DNA from: Deinandra increscens subsp. villosa
Taxonomy: Eukaryota > Streptophyta > Magnoliopsida > Asterales > Asteraceae
Length of the DNA stretch: 64,000 nucleotides
Direction of reading: 5' to 3'
Assembly: GCA_039602395.1 (NCBI GenBank)
Contig: JBCNJP010000017.1
Location: forward strand, 12,364,315-12,428,314
Made by a program: the position numbers and the translations under genes. How positions within the stretch are numbered: the stretch's first letter is position 1; each line of letters begins with the position of its first letter. Shown one piece after another: positions 22,940 to 34,381 of this stretch. Below the pieces are notes generated by a model, which had not been told where the DNA came from, did no database searches, and was given only the letters and a program-made list of their open reading frames with translations.

Positions 22940-25267
22940 TGTCACACCCCCCCTCCTCCGGACCCTGCCAGGTGCGGGGGAGGGCGTTGTACCGGCTGTC
23001 CATATCATTACCCGAGATACCAACGCTTCTAATATCACACACATACACATACAACGGACATCCAGTCCACACATATGAAACTCTTAGACCGACTCATGAG
23101 CGAGGATGCATTGCACCTCTTATTCGGTCTAACAGAATCGATAGCCACCGGACATGGCCTGGAACTGAATAACAAAGATACAGAATACCAAAGGGAACAT
23201 AGTCATTATCATGTCTTCATTACATTCATAGTTCATAATTCATACAAGTCCAAGTTCATAGTAACAACAACCAAGTAGCATTCCAAGTTCATAATAGGTT
23301 CATTCCTACACTTGCTTACCTGCAACATAAGTCAATCACACAAAGTCAACAACTAACGTTGTTGGTGAGTCTTAACTACTATCAATATATTAACAGTCTT
23401 CAAACACAAGCTGGTTATGAAATTATCAAGTCACACCAAAGGTCAAACTTCAAGTACTCTACGGGCACGTCGCAATCAGCCGTAGTCCCTCTACGAGTAG
23501 AAATTTCATTTCAACATATAAGGACATATTCCCCCTAGTTTCTCAATCCTAGAGGATCCGGATGAACATGGATAAATCAACTATAATGGCCGTTATAATC
23601 CCTTATATGCCTATTGGTTCAATCATAATGACCAGAAAGTATATAATAACCCACACAGGGCATATCTAAACTAACAGTGCTTGACATGATAAGTTCATAA
23701 CAGATATAACAAATACATCAAACAGAATTGTGATCTTAAACAGTTAATTCTATGAGAGAAGTCAGAGGACTCACACAAAGAAGTCAGAAACGGTGGCTAG
23801 ACAGAATATCCGAGAAAATATCCTCTCTTTGATTTCTAGCAACCTATCATCGTTATCATGTTCATATTCGTCATATTCGAGGCTAACATGTCCCATATCA
23901 TTCTCAGGTTGAAATTAGCATAAAATACAGTTACTGGATCAGTCTCGATAATTTTTGGTTCATCCAAAATTGGCTAAACATTCTGTCATTTTCCTTCATA
24001 GGCGTACCGCCTGGAAGTTTACATTTCTGGGCGGTACGCTTCAAATGGTCGACTGATTTCCAGATTTCAAATCCGGGCGTACCGCGCCGATTCATACGTT
24101 TCTGGGCGGTACGCTGGAATCTGAGATTCCGGTTACTGTTTTACTTTCCTGGGCGTACCGTTCTGCATGCAGAGATTATGGGCGGTACGCCCCCATCTGT
24201 GAACAGGGGCCCGACTATTTTGTCTTTTTGTGCCATTTTCATAATTTGGCGTTTTAAGTCCAGAATTCTTACCCGATCAGTTTCATATTATTCCGAGGGG
24301 TCAATTTGGGGTCCATTTGCAGTCTAAAACCTTAACCAAGCACAACCCCAATACCCGAGCTTTCCAAATATGGTAATTTTCATTGTTTCGACCCCCGTTT
24401 CGTACAAATTTCGTTAGGGACAGAATCCCTGTGACCCAATGACTTATTTCTCAGTTAGATATACTGATCAATTCTGGGTTCAAGTGATCTTAACTTGTAA
24501 AGTTTCCATTTATGGAAAGAAAACAACATGCATGCATGAAAGGTTTGTACCTTGTGAAGTGATTCTTGTACACTCGTGCTCTGCTGTTTTTCTTGTCTTT
24601 CCCAGTCCCAAAACCAACCTTTATGAGCAATTCCATGGTTGCATGTATGATCCATAATCATCTTATGAGTATGTGACCATAAGGAAGCTTAAATGACTTT
24701 TCTAGACCAAAAATCAAGATGACCTTACCTTGATTAACCTTGTACTCGGTTTCTGCCCTCAATGATCCTTTCAACAACTCAAGTACAGCTGCATTCATTA
24801 GGTTCAAGGCTTAGAGTGAGGTTTACCTCATATATTCATGTGGTTAATAATGAGAATGGTTAAGAAAAGCTTACCCTGGATGATCAAGCTCTTCACAAAG
24901 CTCCCAAAGCTTGAAAATGGAGATAACAGGGCTCTGAGACAGCAGAGAAACACTTCTGGCCGGTAGTATGCAGAGCTTCACAAGTGTGAAGTGATATAGA
25001 GGCCAAAATCATAGTTTTTAACGAACTGGAAATCGAGGCGTACCGCCCCAAAGTACATATTCTGGGGCGTACCGCCCGGATTTTGAGATTCGTACATACC
25101 AGAATCCGACGGGTGCCGCAACCCGACCCGTTTACCAAATGGGTTGCGTACCGCCTAGGATTTACTAATCCTAGGCGTACCGCCTCAAATCGTAACTCAG
25201 AAACTTTTGAGAGTTTCTCATTTGAAAATTTCCAACTCGGATAATCGTTTTAAACCCAAAGGTTACA
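22940..25267 (-). repeat. 3' LTR of the Gypsy element
   Basis: It runs TGTCACACC...GGTTACA on the plus strand and is 2328 bp long. It carries the GGCGTACCGCC/GGCGGTACGCC motif six times at 24001-24192 and four times at 25035-25184. Confidence 0.93.
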
Positions 25268-25281
25268 TTCTCTCCCCCTTA
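25268..25281 (-). other. Polypurine tract of the Gypsy element
   Basis: The minus strand reads TTAAGGGGGAGAGAA immediately before the LTR, the usual plus-strand primer site for reverse transcription. Confidence 0.88.
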
Positions 25282-25311
25282 AAGGAATTTCGTCCCGGAA
25301 TTCGTTAATCG

Positions 25312-28300
25312 TTAACTGAATAATTGGGGGTATCTTCTTCTCATGTCTGCCTCGGATTCCCATGTATATTCGGGACCGCGTCTAGCGTCCCATTTGACCT
25401 TTACCATTGGAATCCTTTTCTTGCGGAGCTTCTTCGTGATTCGTTCCATTATCTCAATGGGTTGTTCGGTGAAGTTCAACTTTTTATCAATCTTGATTTC
25501 TTTCAACGGAAATGCGAGAGCTTCATCGACCATGCATTTTCGTAGATTCGACACATGGAACACGTCGTGAACTCCACTAAGTTCCTCGGGCAATTCTAGC
25601 TGATAAGCCACTTCTCCAACTCTTGATATTATCTTGAAAGGTCCGATATATCGTGGGCTCAATTTCCCTCTTTTGCCAAATCGGATTATACCTTTCCAGG
25701 GTGATATTTTTAACATTACCATGTCCCCTTCCGCAAACTCGAGTGGTCTCCTACGCCGATCTGCGTAGTTCTTCTGTCGGTCTTGAGCGGTTTTAAGTCT
25801 GTTGCGAATCTCCCTAACTTTCTCAGTAGTTTCCATTATCAGTTCAGGTCCTGTAAGTTGACCTTCTCCCACTTCAGACCAACACACTGGTGTTCGGCAC
25901 TTTCTGCCATACAATGCTTCAAACGGTGCCATTTGAATGCTGGTGTGGTAACTATTATTATATGAAAATTCAGCTAGTGGAAGATGATCATCCCAGCTAC
26001 CACCGAATTCTATTACACAGGCTCTCAACATGTCTTCTAACGTTTGAATGGTTCTTTCGCTCTGGCCATCAGTTTGGGGATGATAGGCTGTACTAAATTT
26101 CAATTTAGTCCCCATCGCTTCTTGAAAGCTTTGCCAAAAGTGAGAAGTGAATCTAGTATCTCTATCAGAAATTATAGACTTTGGCACTCCATGCTTCGAT
26201 ATGATTTCATTCACAAAAAGCTTGGCAAGTTGCTTCCCATTGTAAGTTTCTGCCATTGGTAGAAAGTGAGCAGATTTTGTCAAACGATCCACTACTACCC
26301 AAATGGCATCATTTCCACTTCTAGTCTTTGGAAGCTTTGTCACAAAATCCATGGTAATTTCTTCCCACTTCCATTCAGGGAGTTCTATTTTCTGAAGACA
26401 TCCAGCAGGTCTCTGATGTTCAGCCTTTACTTGCAAACAAATTGGGCATTTTTCAACATAGGCCGCAATTGCCTTTTTCATTCCTGGCCACCAATAATTT
26501 GCTCTCAAATTCTGGTACATTTTGTCGCCTCCTGGATGGAGCATGTACTTAGATTTGTGAGCCTCTCGGAGAATTACCTCACGTAAACCTCCTTCTTTAG
26601 GCACCCATATACGTTTGCCTAGTCTTAGGATACCATCCGTCTCTCTTGTCAATTTTCTTACCACAGTCATCATCTCATCCTTGTCAACATTTGGGTCAAC
26701 CATCTGCTTCTTCTGTGCTTCGATGATTTCTCCAATTAAATCTACACTTACATTCAATCTCAAGGCTCTAATTCGGAGTGGCTTGATTCTTTCCTTTCTG
26801 CTTAGTGCGTCTGCCACTACATTGGCCTTGCCTGGGTGATACTTGATCTCGCAATCATAATCACTCAGCACTTCCATCCAGCGTCTTTGTCGCATATTCA
26901 ACTCTTTTTTACTGAACAAGTGCTGTAAACTTTTGTGGTCGGAGTATACTACAAATTTGGCTCCGTACAGGTAGTGTCTCCAAATCTTAAGAGCAAAAAC
27001 GATTGCTCCTAACTCTAAATCATGTGTGGTGTAGTTTTTCTCATGCTTTTTAAGTTGTCTAGATGCGTAAGCAATTACCTTATCTTTCTGCATCAGAACA
27101 CATCCGAGTCCATTGATAGAAGCATCGCAGTATACCACAAAGTTTTCAGTTCCTTCTGGTAATGAAAGTATAGGAGCAGAACTTAATTTTTGTTTAAGCA
27201 GTTCGAAAGCATCTGTATGCTTAGGTTTCCAATCAAACTTCACGTTCTTTTGAGTAAGGGAAGTTAATGGTGTGGCTATCTTTGAGAAATCCTGAATAAA
27301 TCTCCGATAGTAACCAGCTAGTCCTAAGAATCGCCGAATTTCTGTAGGATTCTTTGGTTGCTCCCAGTTAGCAATCGCTTCTACTTTCGCTGGGTCTACT
27401 TGAATTCCGGACTTGCTGACAATGTGACCCAGAAATTGCACTTCTCTTAGCCAAAAATCACATTTAGAGAACTTTGCATACAGCTTCTCAGATCGCAATA
27501 ATTCCAATATCTTTCTCAAATGTTCACCATGTTCTTCCCGAGTGCGAGAATAAATCAAGATGTCGTCAATAAATACAATTACAAACTTGTCAAGATATGG
27601 CTTGCACACCCGATTCATTAGATCCATGAATATTGCTGGTGCATTAGTTAATCCGAAGGGCATAACTGTAAATTCGTAATGGCCATATCTTGTTCTGAAA
27701 GCTGTTCTTGGGACGTCCTCTTCACGGACTCTGACTTGATGATACCCTGATCTCAAATCGATTTTTGAGAAATAACTAGCTCCTTGTAATTGATCGAACA
27801 AGTCATCAATCCTAGGCAAAGGGTACTTGTTTTTGATGGTTACTCGATTGAGATCGCGGTAGTCGATGCACATCCGCATTGAGCCATCCTTCTTTTTCAC
27901 GAAGAGTACCGGCGCTCCCCAGGGTGACGAACTGGGTCGGATGAATCCTTTATCGAGAAGTTCCTGAAGTTGATTCCTTAGTTCTTGCATTTCAGAGGGT
28001 GCGAGTCGGTATGGTGCTTTTGCTATTGGAGACGTTCCAGGTGCAAGTTCGATTTGAAACTCCACTTGTCGTTTTGGGGGCAATCCAGGTAGTTCATCAG
28101 GAAACACATCCGGATATTCTGAGACAATAGGTACTTCTTCCAATTTCTTTTCTCGAGGTGTCTCAATTAAGTTTGCTAGATAAGCTTGATCACCCTTTCT
28201 AATGCATTTTCCCGCTTTCAATCTGGAGATTATTCTCATTGGTTTTGTTTTCCTATCTCCAATGATCATGTGAATCTTGTCGTCTGCAGACTTCAATTCT

Positions 28301-29945
28301 AACATCTTATCGGCACAACGAATCTTCGCCTGATGTCGTGTGAGCCAATCCATTCCAAGGACTATATCGAATTCACTTAGTTCCATAGGGAGAAGTTCGA
28401 GTTCAAAAGTAGTGTTCTCATGCTCTAAACGACAATCTCTAATTACTTTAGAGATACTAATCTTATGGCCATTAGCAGTTTCTACAACATAAGGTATATC
28501 TAACTTATGTGTAGTACATTTTAGTCTAGGGATACAGGCAGAGGATACAAAACTCCTATTGGCACCAGAATCAAATAAAATGCTAACAATCATATTATTG
28601 ACAGAAAACATACCAGAGATCACGTCATCATTCACACGTGCCTCTTCGGCGGTCATAATATAGAGTCGGGGTGTACCTTTTGAAGTTCCCACGCCTTTGT
28701 TCTGTTCATCCCTTTTCTTCTTCACTTGCGGACACTCCCAGCTTCTATGCCCTTTTTCCTTGCAGTAGAAGCAGACTACTGGTGACCTACATTGTTGATG
28801 CGCGTGCCCTGCTTTCCCACAATTTCTACAATTCTCTGCCCGCGGTCCTTTATAATCCCTCCCATCATTTCTTCTTACTTGATCATTCCCTCCAAATTTA
28901 CCCCTCTTGGAGTCACGACCTCTATCCCCACCTTTTCTTTTGTTTCCGGAGGTATCTACCTTGATTCCCGCTGTCCGGACCCATTCATCTGTCAAGGTAC
29001 CGGTCAGACTTATTGCGGATGCCAGAGTGTTAGGACGAGCGGATCTCACATTCGCTCTTATCTCGGGGCTTAGTCCCCAAATGAACCTCCTGACTTTGGA
29101 AGTCTCAGTATCCGCCATGTGAGGTACTAAATTCAACAGTTCATTATACCTATTGATATAGGTCATGTAGTCGGATCCATTCATTCTTAAGTTAATGAAC
29201 TCATTTTCCAATCTCTCAGCCTCATTTTCTGGAATAAACTTTTCCATAACTAATGCCCGAAACTCTCTCCAACTCATACGATAGGCTCTTTCCTTCCCAA
29301 GTCGATTCAATTCCACCTTCCACCAGTTTAATGCTGCCCCTTTGAAAGATTGGGACGCAAACCTCACCTTGTCCCTGCTAGCACAATTGCTGATATCTAA
29401 GGCGGCCTCAGTTTCTTCTAACCAATTCAGGGCGTCTGTAGCCCCTTTGTCTCCCTTGAAAATACCGGGTTTGCAGGCCATGTAAGTCTTATAAGAACAC
29501 CCTTTCCTTTCCTCTCTTTCGGGCTTACGTTCCTTGCTCCTTGACCTTCTTCTGGTCCGTTTTGGACGATCTTCATAATCGGGACTGGGGCTCCGACGGT
29601 TTCGAATTCTGCTATGAGCTGATGAGCCAGTTTGAGACTCAGCTATTGGTGATCGGGGTCTTGTAGACTCCTTGGATCTAGAAACATCAGTTTTGCTTCT
29701 TGGCGGTTCGCTGGATCTTTCTGAACCAACGTGTGTCTTTCCTTGTCTCTTCTCTTTAGCGACCAATGAAGGAAACGCTTTAGAGATTCCTTGAGCTAAT
29801 CCTGAAGTCTTTCTTCCTGTTCTATCTGTCTCAATTGCTCGGACGTAAGAGGTTCTTCCCTTTTACTATGAACAGAGCGATTATCACTATCATCATCTCC
29901 GTCATGGTCATCCTGACGACTTCTGCTCGTTCCCGCTTTCGACAT
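25312..29945 (-). CDS. Gypsy Gag-Pol polyprotein (one frame break near the N-terminus)
   Basis: The long frame (29766 to 25312) covers 1484 residues. By residue it holds a Gag capsid region (95-265), two CCHC zinc knuckles (CRNCGKAGHAHQQC, 313-326; CFYCKEKGHRSWEC, 332-345) and an aspartic protease (LFDSGA, about 397-402). Reverse transcriptase (about 560-740, FIDD at 731-734) and RNase H (about 875-990, DAS and TTHDLE) follow. Integrase has H1069, H1076, C1106 and C1109 with catalytic D1139, D1200 and E1236, and the C-terminal tail is chromodomain-like (GPEYTWESEADMRRRYPQLF). The natural start is probably ATG at 29945 (MSKAGTSRSRQ...). That frame runs to a stop at 29796, and the main frame takes over around 29800, a single-base offset. 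The product copies and inserts the element; the tail suggests a chromovirus-type lineage. Confidence 0.93.
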
Positions 29946-30017
29946 TTCACTGAAAGCAATACCAGATTGACAGATTATCATACATTTTGACTTAGTTGAC
30001 AGGTATTCATAATTCAT

Positions 30018-30442
30018 AGTTTATATTCCTTTGCATATTATAATGCCGTAGGAATATGTTCATATCATTGTTGTTGTACTATTTGGACTTTCCGGATCAC
30101 CACTTTGTGGTTACCGACATGATTACCATGAAATGACTATGTTCCAGAATGAAATCACATACACATGAGTACTTAGGGGTGGTCTAATGATCCAATCCTC
30201 CTAGAAGCACTACTTATCAAGACTTATCATAATTATTATAGTACTCCAATCATTATTGAAAACAACAAACGGTTCTTTATTCCATAACGATAAAGTGGTC
30301 CACATGGCGGTTCAACCGCTTACAATCACAAAACACACACACTTCAAACAGACTCAACCAAAGTTCATAAAAAAAAATACATAACATGATAAAACAACAC
30401 ATAAGATCCCAATCTCCACCATTCATGTCGATCGTCATGCCT
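30018..30442 (-). other. Spacer between the extra ORF and gag
   Basis: 425 bp with no convincing reading frame on either strand. It would be the leader for gag translation, or an intron or internal initiation region if both ORFs are expressed from one RNA. Confidence 0.45.
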
Positions 30443-31615
30443 CTAATCCCTGCGCCTTCCGAAAGATGTCAAGTGTTTGAGATGAGACGACACCTTCTTG
30501 GCTTCCTCTGCCAACCTCTTTTCCTTCTTTAATTGCTTTTCCAACCTCTTTGCCAGCGCCTTGTTTTCTTCTCGCAGAGCGTCGATGACTGGGGAGGTAG
30601 GTCCGGAGTGATCTGCATATGGGGTTGGGGCGAAAATTGGGCCCGGTCCTGAGTAGGACGACCTAGGTAGGTCCTGATATGGCGCGTATGGTGCATAGGG
30701 ATAAGCAGATGGTGGATATGGCATGTAAGACTGCTGCATGGGTGGGGAGGTTGAATACTGGTATGGTGGTGGCGGGTAAAATGATGACGGTGGGGGATAG
30801 AAAGGCATGCCCGTGGCATAGGAATCCTGAACAGGTGTCTGGTACATTACAGGCTGCTGGTAGGATGATGGCTGCTGATATCCAGGTGGTGGCTGATATG
30901 AGGAATTCTGCTGATATGCAGATGGCTGCTGGTAGGAAGATGGGGGTTGACTGTTGGACCTCAGCAATTGGGGGAAGCTATAACGGTCGGACACCGGTTG
31001 GTTACTTTGACCTTGCATCATAGCAGCTACATATGGGTCCCTAATGTCATGAGCTAGAGCTGCGATAGGGTCCTGGATTGGAACATCCACTAGATTTCCC
31101 ATTTGAGGGAAAGCTGCCATAGGATCCTGCTGCATAGGAACCGATTCCTCGGGTCCTTCCTCCACGTCTGCTGCGTAGGCTGGGGAAGCATACACGTGCT
31201 GAGAATGATGCTCGGAATGATAACTCACGGTGTGCCCTGCAGACACCGCAATCACCACCTGTTGCACTGGGATAGTCTCGTCTTCTTCTTCCTCGGGTTC
31301 CTCTTCAGGGTCTTCTTGATCCGTTCCGGCATCACGAGCATTCCAGTCTGATGGAGCAATGTGGATGGTGTGGCTCGGACGTACCGACATCCTAGGTTTT
31401 GTGCTCCTCTTCTTGGGTGGTTTTGGCACATCCGTAGTCGACGTCGCGGGTGACGGAGTCTTCTTTTGGGTCGGCGCGGTAAAGTACCCCGAAAGATCAG
31501 GGCTCATGGGTGGTGCCGGTTGGCTAGGTCCGCCTTCTTCCTTCTTACCCTTACTCCCCTTGCTACCTCCACTGTTTTTGCTGCCGGATTTCGAAGATTT
31601 AGTGAAACTCCACAT
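30443..31615 (-). CDS. Extra ORF upstream of gag: Tyr/Gln/Pro-rich protein with coiled-coil tail
   Basis: A 390-codon frame starts at an ATG (31615) about 500 bp after the primer binding site and ends about 500 bp before gag. I recognise no named domain. Visible regions are a basic Ser/Gly/Lys start (residues 1-26), proline-rich and Lys/Arg patches (about 60-85), an acidic stretch (about 100-113), and a long low-complexity part with repeated SYQQP, AYQQ, GYQQP and FYPPPP motifs (about 215-330). A charged heptad-like helix ends the protein (about 345-380, REENKALAKRLEKQLKKEKR). The composition resembles prion-like, phase-separating segments joined to an oligomerising coiled coil. In the same element the gag-pol lies downstream and in the same direction. 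Function unknown. Ogre/Tat elements also have an ORF before gag, but this pol is not of that type as far as I can judge. Confidence 0.72.
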   Translation of the reverse strand: MWSFTKSSKSGSKNSGGSKGSKGKKEEGGPSQPAPPMSPDLSGYFTAPTQKKTPSPATSTTDVPKPPKKRSTKPRMSVRPSHTIHIAPSDWNARDAGTDQEDPEEEPEEEEDETIPVQQVVIAVSAGHTVSYHSEHHSQHVYASPAYAADVEEGPEESVPMQQDPMAAFPQMGNLVDVPIQDPIAALAHDIRDPYVAAMMQGQSNQPVSDRYSFPQLLRSNSQPPSSYQQPSAYQQNSSYQPPPGYQQPSSYQQPVMYQTPVQDSYATGMPFYPPPSSFYPPPPYQYSTSPPMQQSYMPYPPSAYPYAPYAPYQDLPRSSYSGPGPIFAPTPYADHSGPTSPVIDALREENKALAKRLEKQLKKEKRLAEEAKKVSSHLKHLTSFGRRRD

Positions 31616-32120
31616 GTTTATGATGGTACCTGTGGATATAGGTTCAATGACAATACATATACATATATATAATCATATTTCTCAACTTATGTCATGCTAA
31701 ATTCCATCATTTGAATTCACTAAAGCACACATACAATAACCATCAGTATCCACGTGTCTATCAAACTTGTCATATCATGAGATACCTGTGGGTAACAATG
31801 ACAGCGTGCACTTTCTACAATTATTACCGACCTTACATCATGCTATGAGAAATCTAATACACCAATTTCAACTTAGGTTAACATTTTTCATAGGAAATCA
31901 TTAGCATCAATGTGTCTGTTAGGATTCACCGAGTCTTAGTGCACCTGTGGGTAGGAATGGCAGTTTGCAAGGCTGTAACTTCTACCGACCTTACACTAAA
32001 CCTCGATTACGTCTAACATACAAATTTCAGCCTAGATCATATTTGGTTCATGCAATATCTTAGGGGTCAAACTAGGTTCAAGCTTAGGGCTCTAAGAATG
32101 CCTAATTTGCTGGAACCTTT
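31616..32120 (-). repeat. Gypsy leader with a degenerate tandem duplication of about 155 bp
   Basis: Two copies (about 31786-31900 and 31943-32050, plus strand) share CCTGTGGGTA, TTCTAC...TACCGACCTTACA and CAATTTCA-type blocks. A third, partial copy (ACCTGTGGATATAGG) lies near 31630. Non-coding leader between the primer binding site and the extra ORF. Confidence 0.55.
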
Positions 32121-32133
32121 GGCTCTGATACCA
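32121..32133 (-). other. Primer binding site of the Gypsy element
   Basis: GGCTCTGATACCA on the plus strand is the complement of TGGTATCAGAGCC (initiator Met-tRNA primer site), three bases from the 5' LTR at 32137. It sets the minus orientation. Confidence 0.93.
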
Positions 32134-33197
32134 ACCTGTCACACCCCCCCTCCTCCGGACCCTGCCAGGTGCGGGGGAGGGCGTTGTACCGGCTGTCCAT
32201 ATCATTACCCGAGATACCAACGCTTCTAATATCACACACATACACATACAACGGACATCCAGTCCACACATATGAAACTCTTAGACCGACTCATGAGCGA
32301 GGATGCATTGCACCTCTTATTCGGTCTAACAGAATCGATAGCCACCGGACATGGCCTGGAACTGAATAACAAAGATACAGAATACCAAAGGGAACATAGT
32401 CATTATCATGTCTTCATTACATTCATAGTTCATAATTCATACAAGTCCAAGTTCATAGTAACAACAACCAAGTAGCATTCCAAGTTCATAATAGGTTCAT
32501 TCCTACACTTGCTTACCTGCAACATAAGTCAATCACACAAAGTCAACAACTAACGTTGTTGGTGAGTCTTAACTACTATCAATATATTAACAGTCTTCAA
32601 ACACAAGCTGGTTATGAAATTATCAAGTCACACCAAAGGTCAAACTTCAAGTACTCTACGGGCACGTCGCAATCAGCCGTAGTCCCTCTACGAGTAGAAA
32701 TTTCATTTCAACATATAAGGACATATTCCCCCTAGTTTCTCAATCCTAGAGGATCCGGATGAACATGGATAAATCAACTATAATGGCCGTTATAATCCCT
32801 TATATGCCTATTGGTTCAATCATAATGACCAGAAAGTATATAATAACCCACACAGGGCATATCTAAACTAACAGTGCTTGACATGATAAGTTCATAACAG
32901 ATATAACAAATACATCAAACAGAATTGTGATCTTAAACAGTTAATTCTATGAGAGAAGTCAGAGGACTCACACAAAGAAGTCAGAAACGGTGGCTAGACA
33001 GAATATCCGAGAAAATATCCTCTCTTTGATTTCTAGCAACCTATCATCGTTATCATGTTCATATTCGTCATATTCGAGGCTAACATGTCCCATATCATTC
33101 TCAGGTTGAAATTAGCATAAAATACAGTTACTGGATCAGTCTCGATAATTTTTGGTTCATCCAAAATTGGCTAAACATTCTGTCATTTTCCTTCATA

Positions 33198-33389
33198 GGC
33201 GTACCGCCTGGAAGTTTACATTTCTGGGCGGTACGCTTCAAATGGTCGACTGATTTCCAGATTTCAAATCCGGGCGTACCGCGCCGATTCATACGTTTCT
33301 GGGCGGTACGCTGGAATCTGAGATTCCGGTTACTGTTTTACTTTCCTGGGCGTACCGTTCTGCATGCAGAGATTATGGGCGGTACGCCC
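33198..33389 (-). repeat. Second GGCGTACCGCC cluster in the Gypsy LTR leader
   Basis: Six copies in alternating orientation (GGCGTACCGCC, GGGCGGTACGC, GGGCGTACCGC and so on), about 800-1000 bp downstream of the TATA-like box. The copy in the other LTR is at 24001-24192. Opposite-orientation copies could pair in the RNA. Confidence 0.7.
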
Positions 33390-34231
33390 CCATCTGTGAA
33401 CAGGGGCCCGACTATTTTGTCTTTTTGTGCCATTTTCATAATTTGGCGTTTTAAGTCCAGAATTCTTACCCGATCAGTTTCATATTATTCCGAGGGGTCA
33501 ATTTGGGGTCCATTTGCAGTCTAAAACCTTAACCAAGCACAACCCCAATTCCCGAGCTTTCCAAATATGGTAATTTTCATTGTTTCGACCCCCGTTTCGT
33601 ACAAATTTCGTTAGGGACAGAATCCCTGTGACCCAATGACTTATTTCTCAGTTAGATATACTGATCAATTCTGGGTTCAAGTGATCTTAACTTGTAAAGT
33701 TTCCATTTATGGAAAGAAAACAACATGCATGCATGAAAGGTTTGTACCTTGTGAAGTGATTCTTGTACACTCGTGCTCTGCTGTTTTTCTTGTCTTTCCC
33801 AGTCCCAAAACCAACCTTTATGAGCAATTCCATGGTTGCATGTATGATCCATAATCATCTTATGAGTATGTGACCATAAGGAAGCTTAAATGACTTTTCT
33901 AGACCAAAAATCAAGATGACCTTACCTTGATTAACCTTGTACTCGGTTTCTGCCCTCAATGATCCTTTCAACAACTCAAGTACAGCTGCATTCATTAGGT
34001 TCAAGGCTTAGAGTGAGGTTTACCTCATATATTCATGTGGTTAATAATGAGAATGGTTAAGAAAAGCTTACCCTGGATGATCAAGCTCTTCACAAAGCTC
34101 CCAAAGCTTGAAAATGGAGATAACAGGGCTCTGAGACAGCAGAGAAACACTTCTGGTCGGTAGTATGCAGAGCTTCACAAGTGTGAAGTGATATAGAGGC
34201 CAAAATCATAGTTTTTAACGAACTGGAAATC

Positions 34232-34381
34232 GAGGCGTACCGCCCCAAAGTACATATTCTGGGGCGTACCGCCCGGATTTTGAGATTCGTACATACCAGA
34301 ATCCGACGGGTGCCGCAACCCGACCCGTTTACCAAATGGGTTGCGTACCGCCTAGGATTTGCTAATCCTAGGCGTACCGCC
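34232..34381 (-). promoter_or_regulatory. GGCGGTACGCC motif cluster upstream of the Gypsy TATA box
   Basis: Four copies of GCGTACCGCC occur within 150 bp (near 34233, 34263, 34342 and 34370). On the minus strand they precede TATA-like CTCTATATCAC at about 34188-34198 by roughly 35-180 bp. That is a normal place for activator sites in a plant promoter. The surrounding sequence is AT-rich, so the copies stand out. Confidence 0.5.

Noticed and set aside
25324..29122. Many plus-strand frames of 60-106 codons opposite gag-pol
   Set aside because: Antisense shadows of the 1484-codon Gypsy frame; no recognisable domains.
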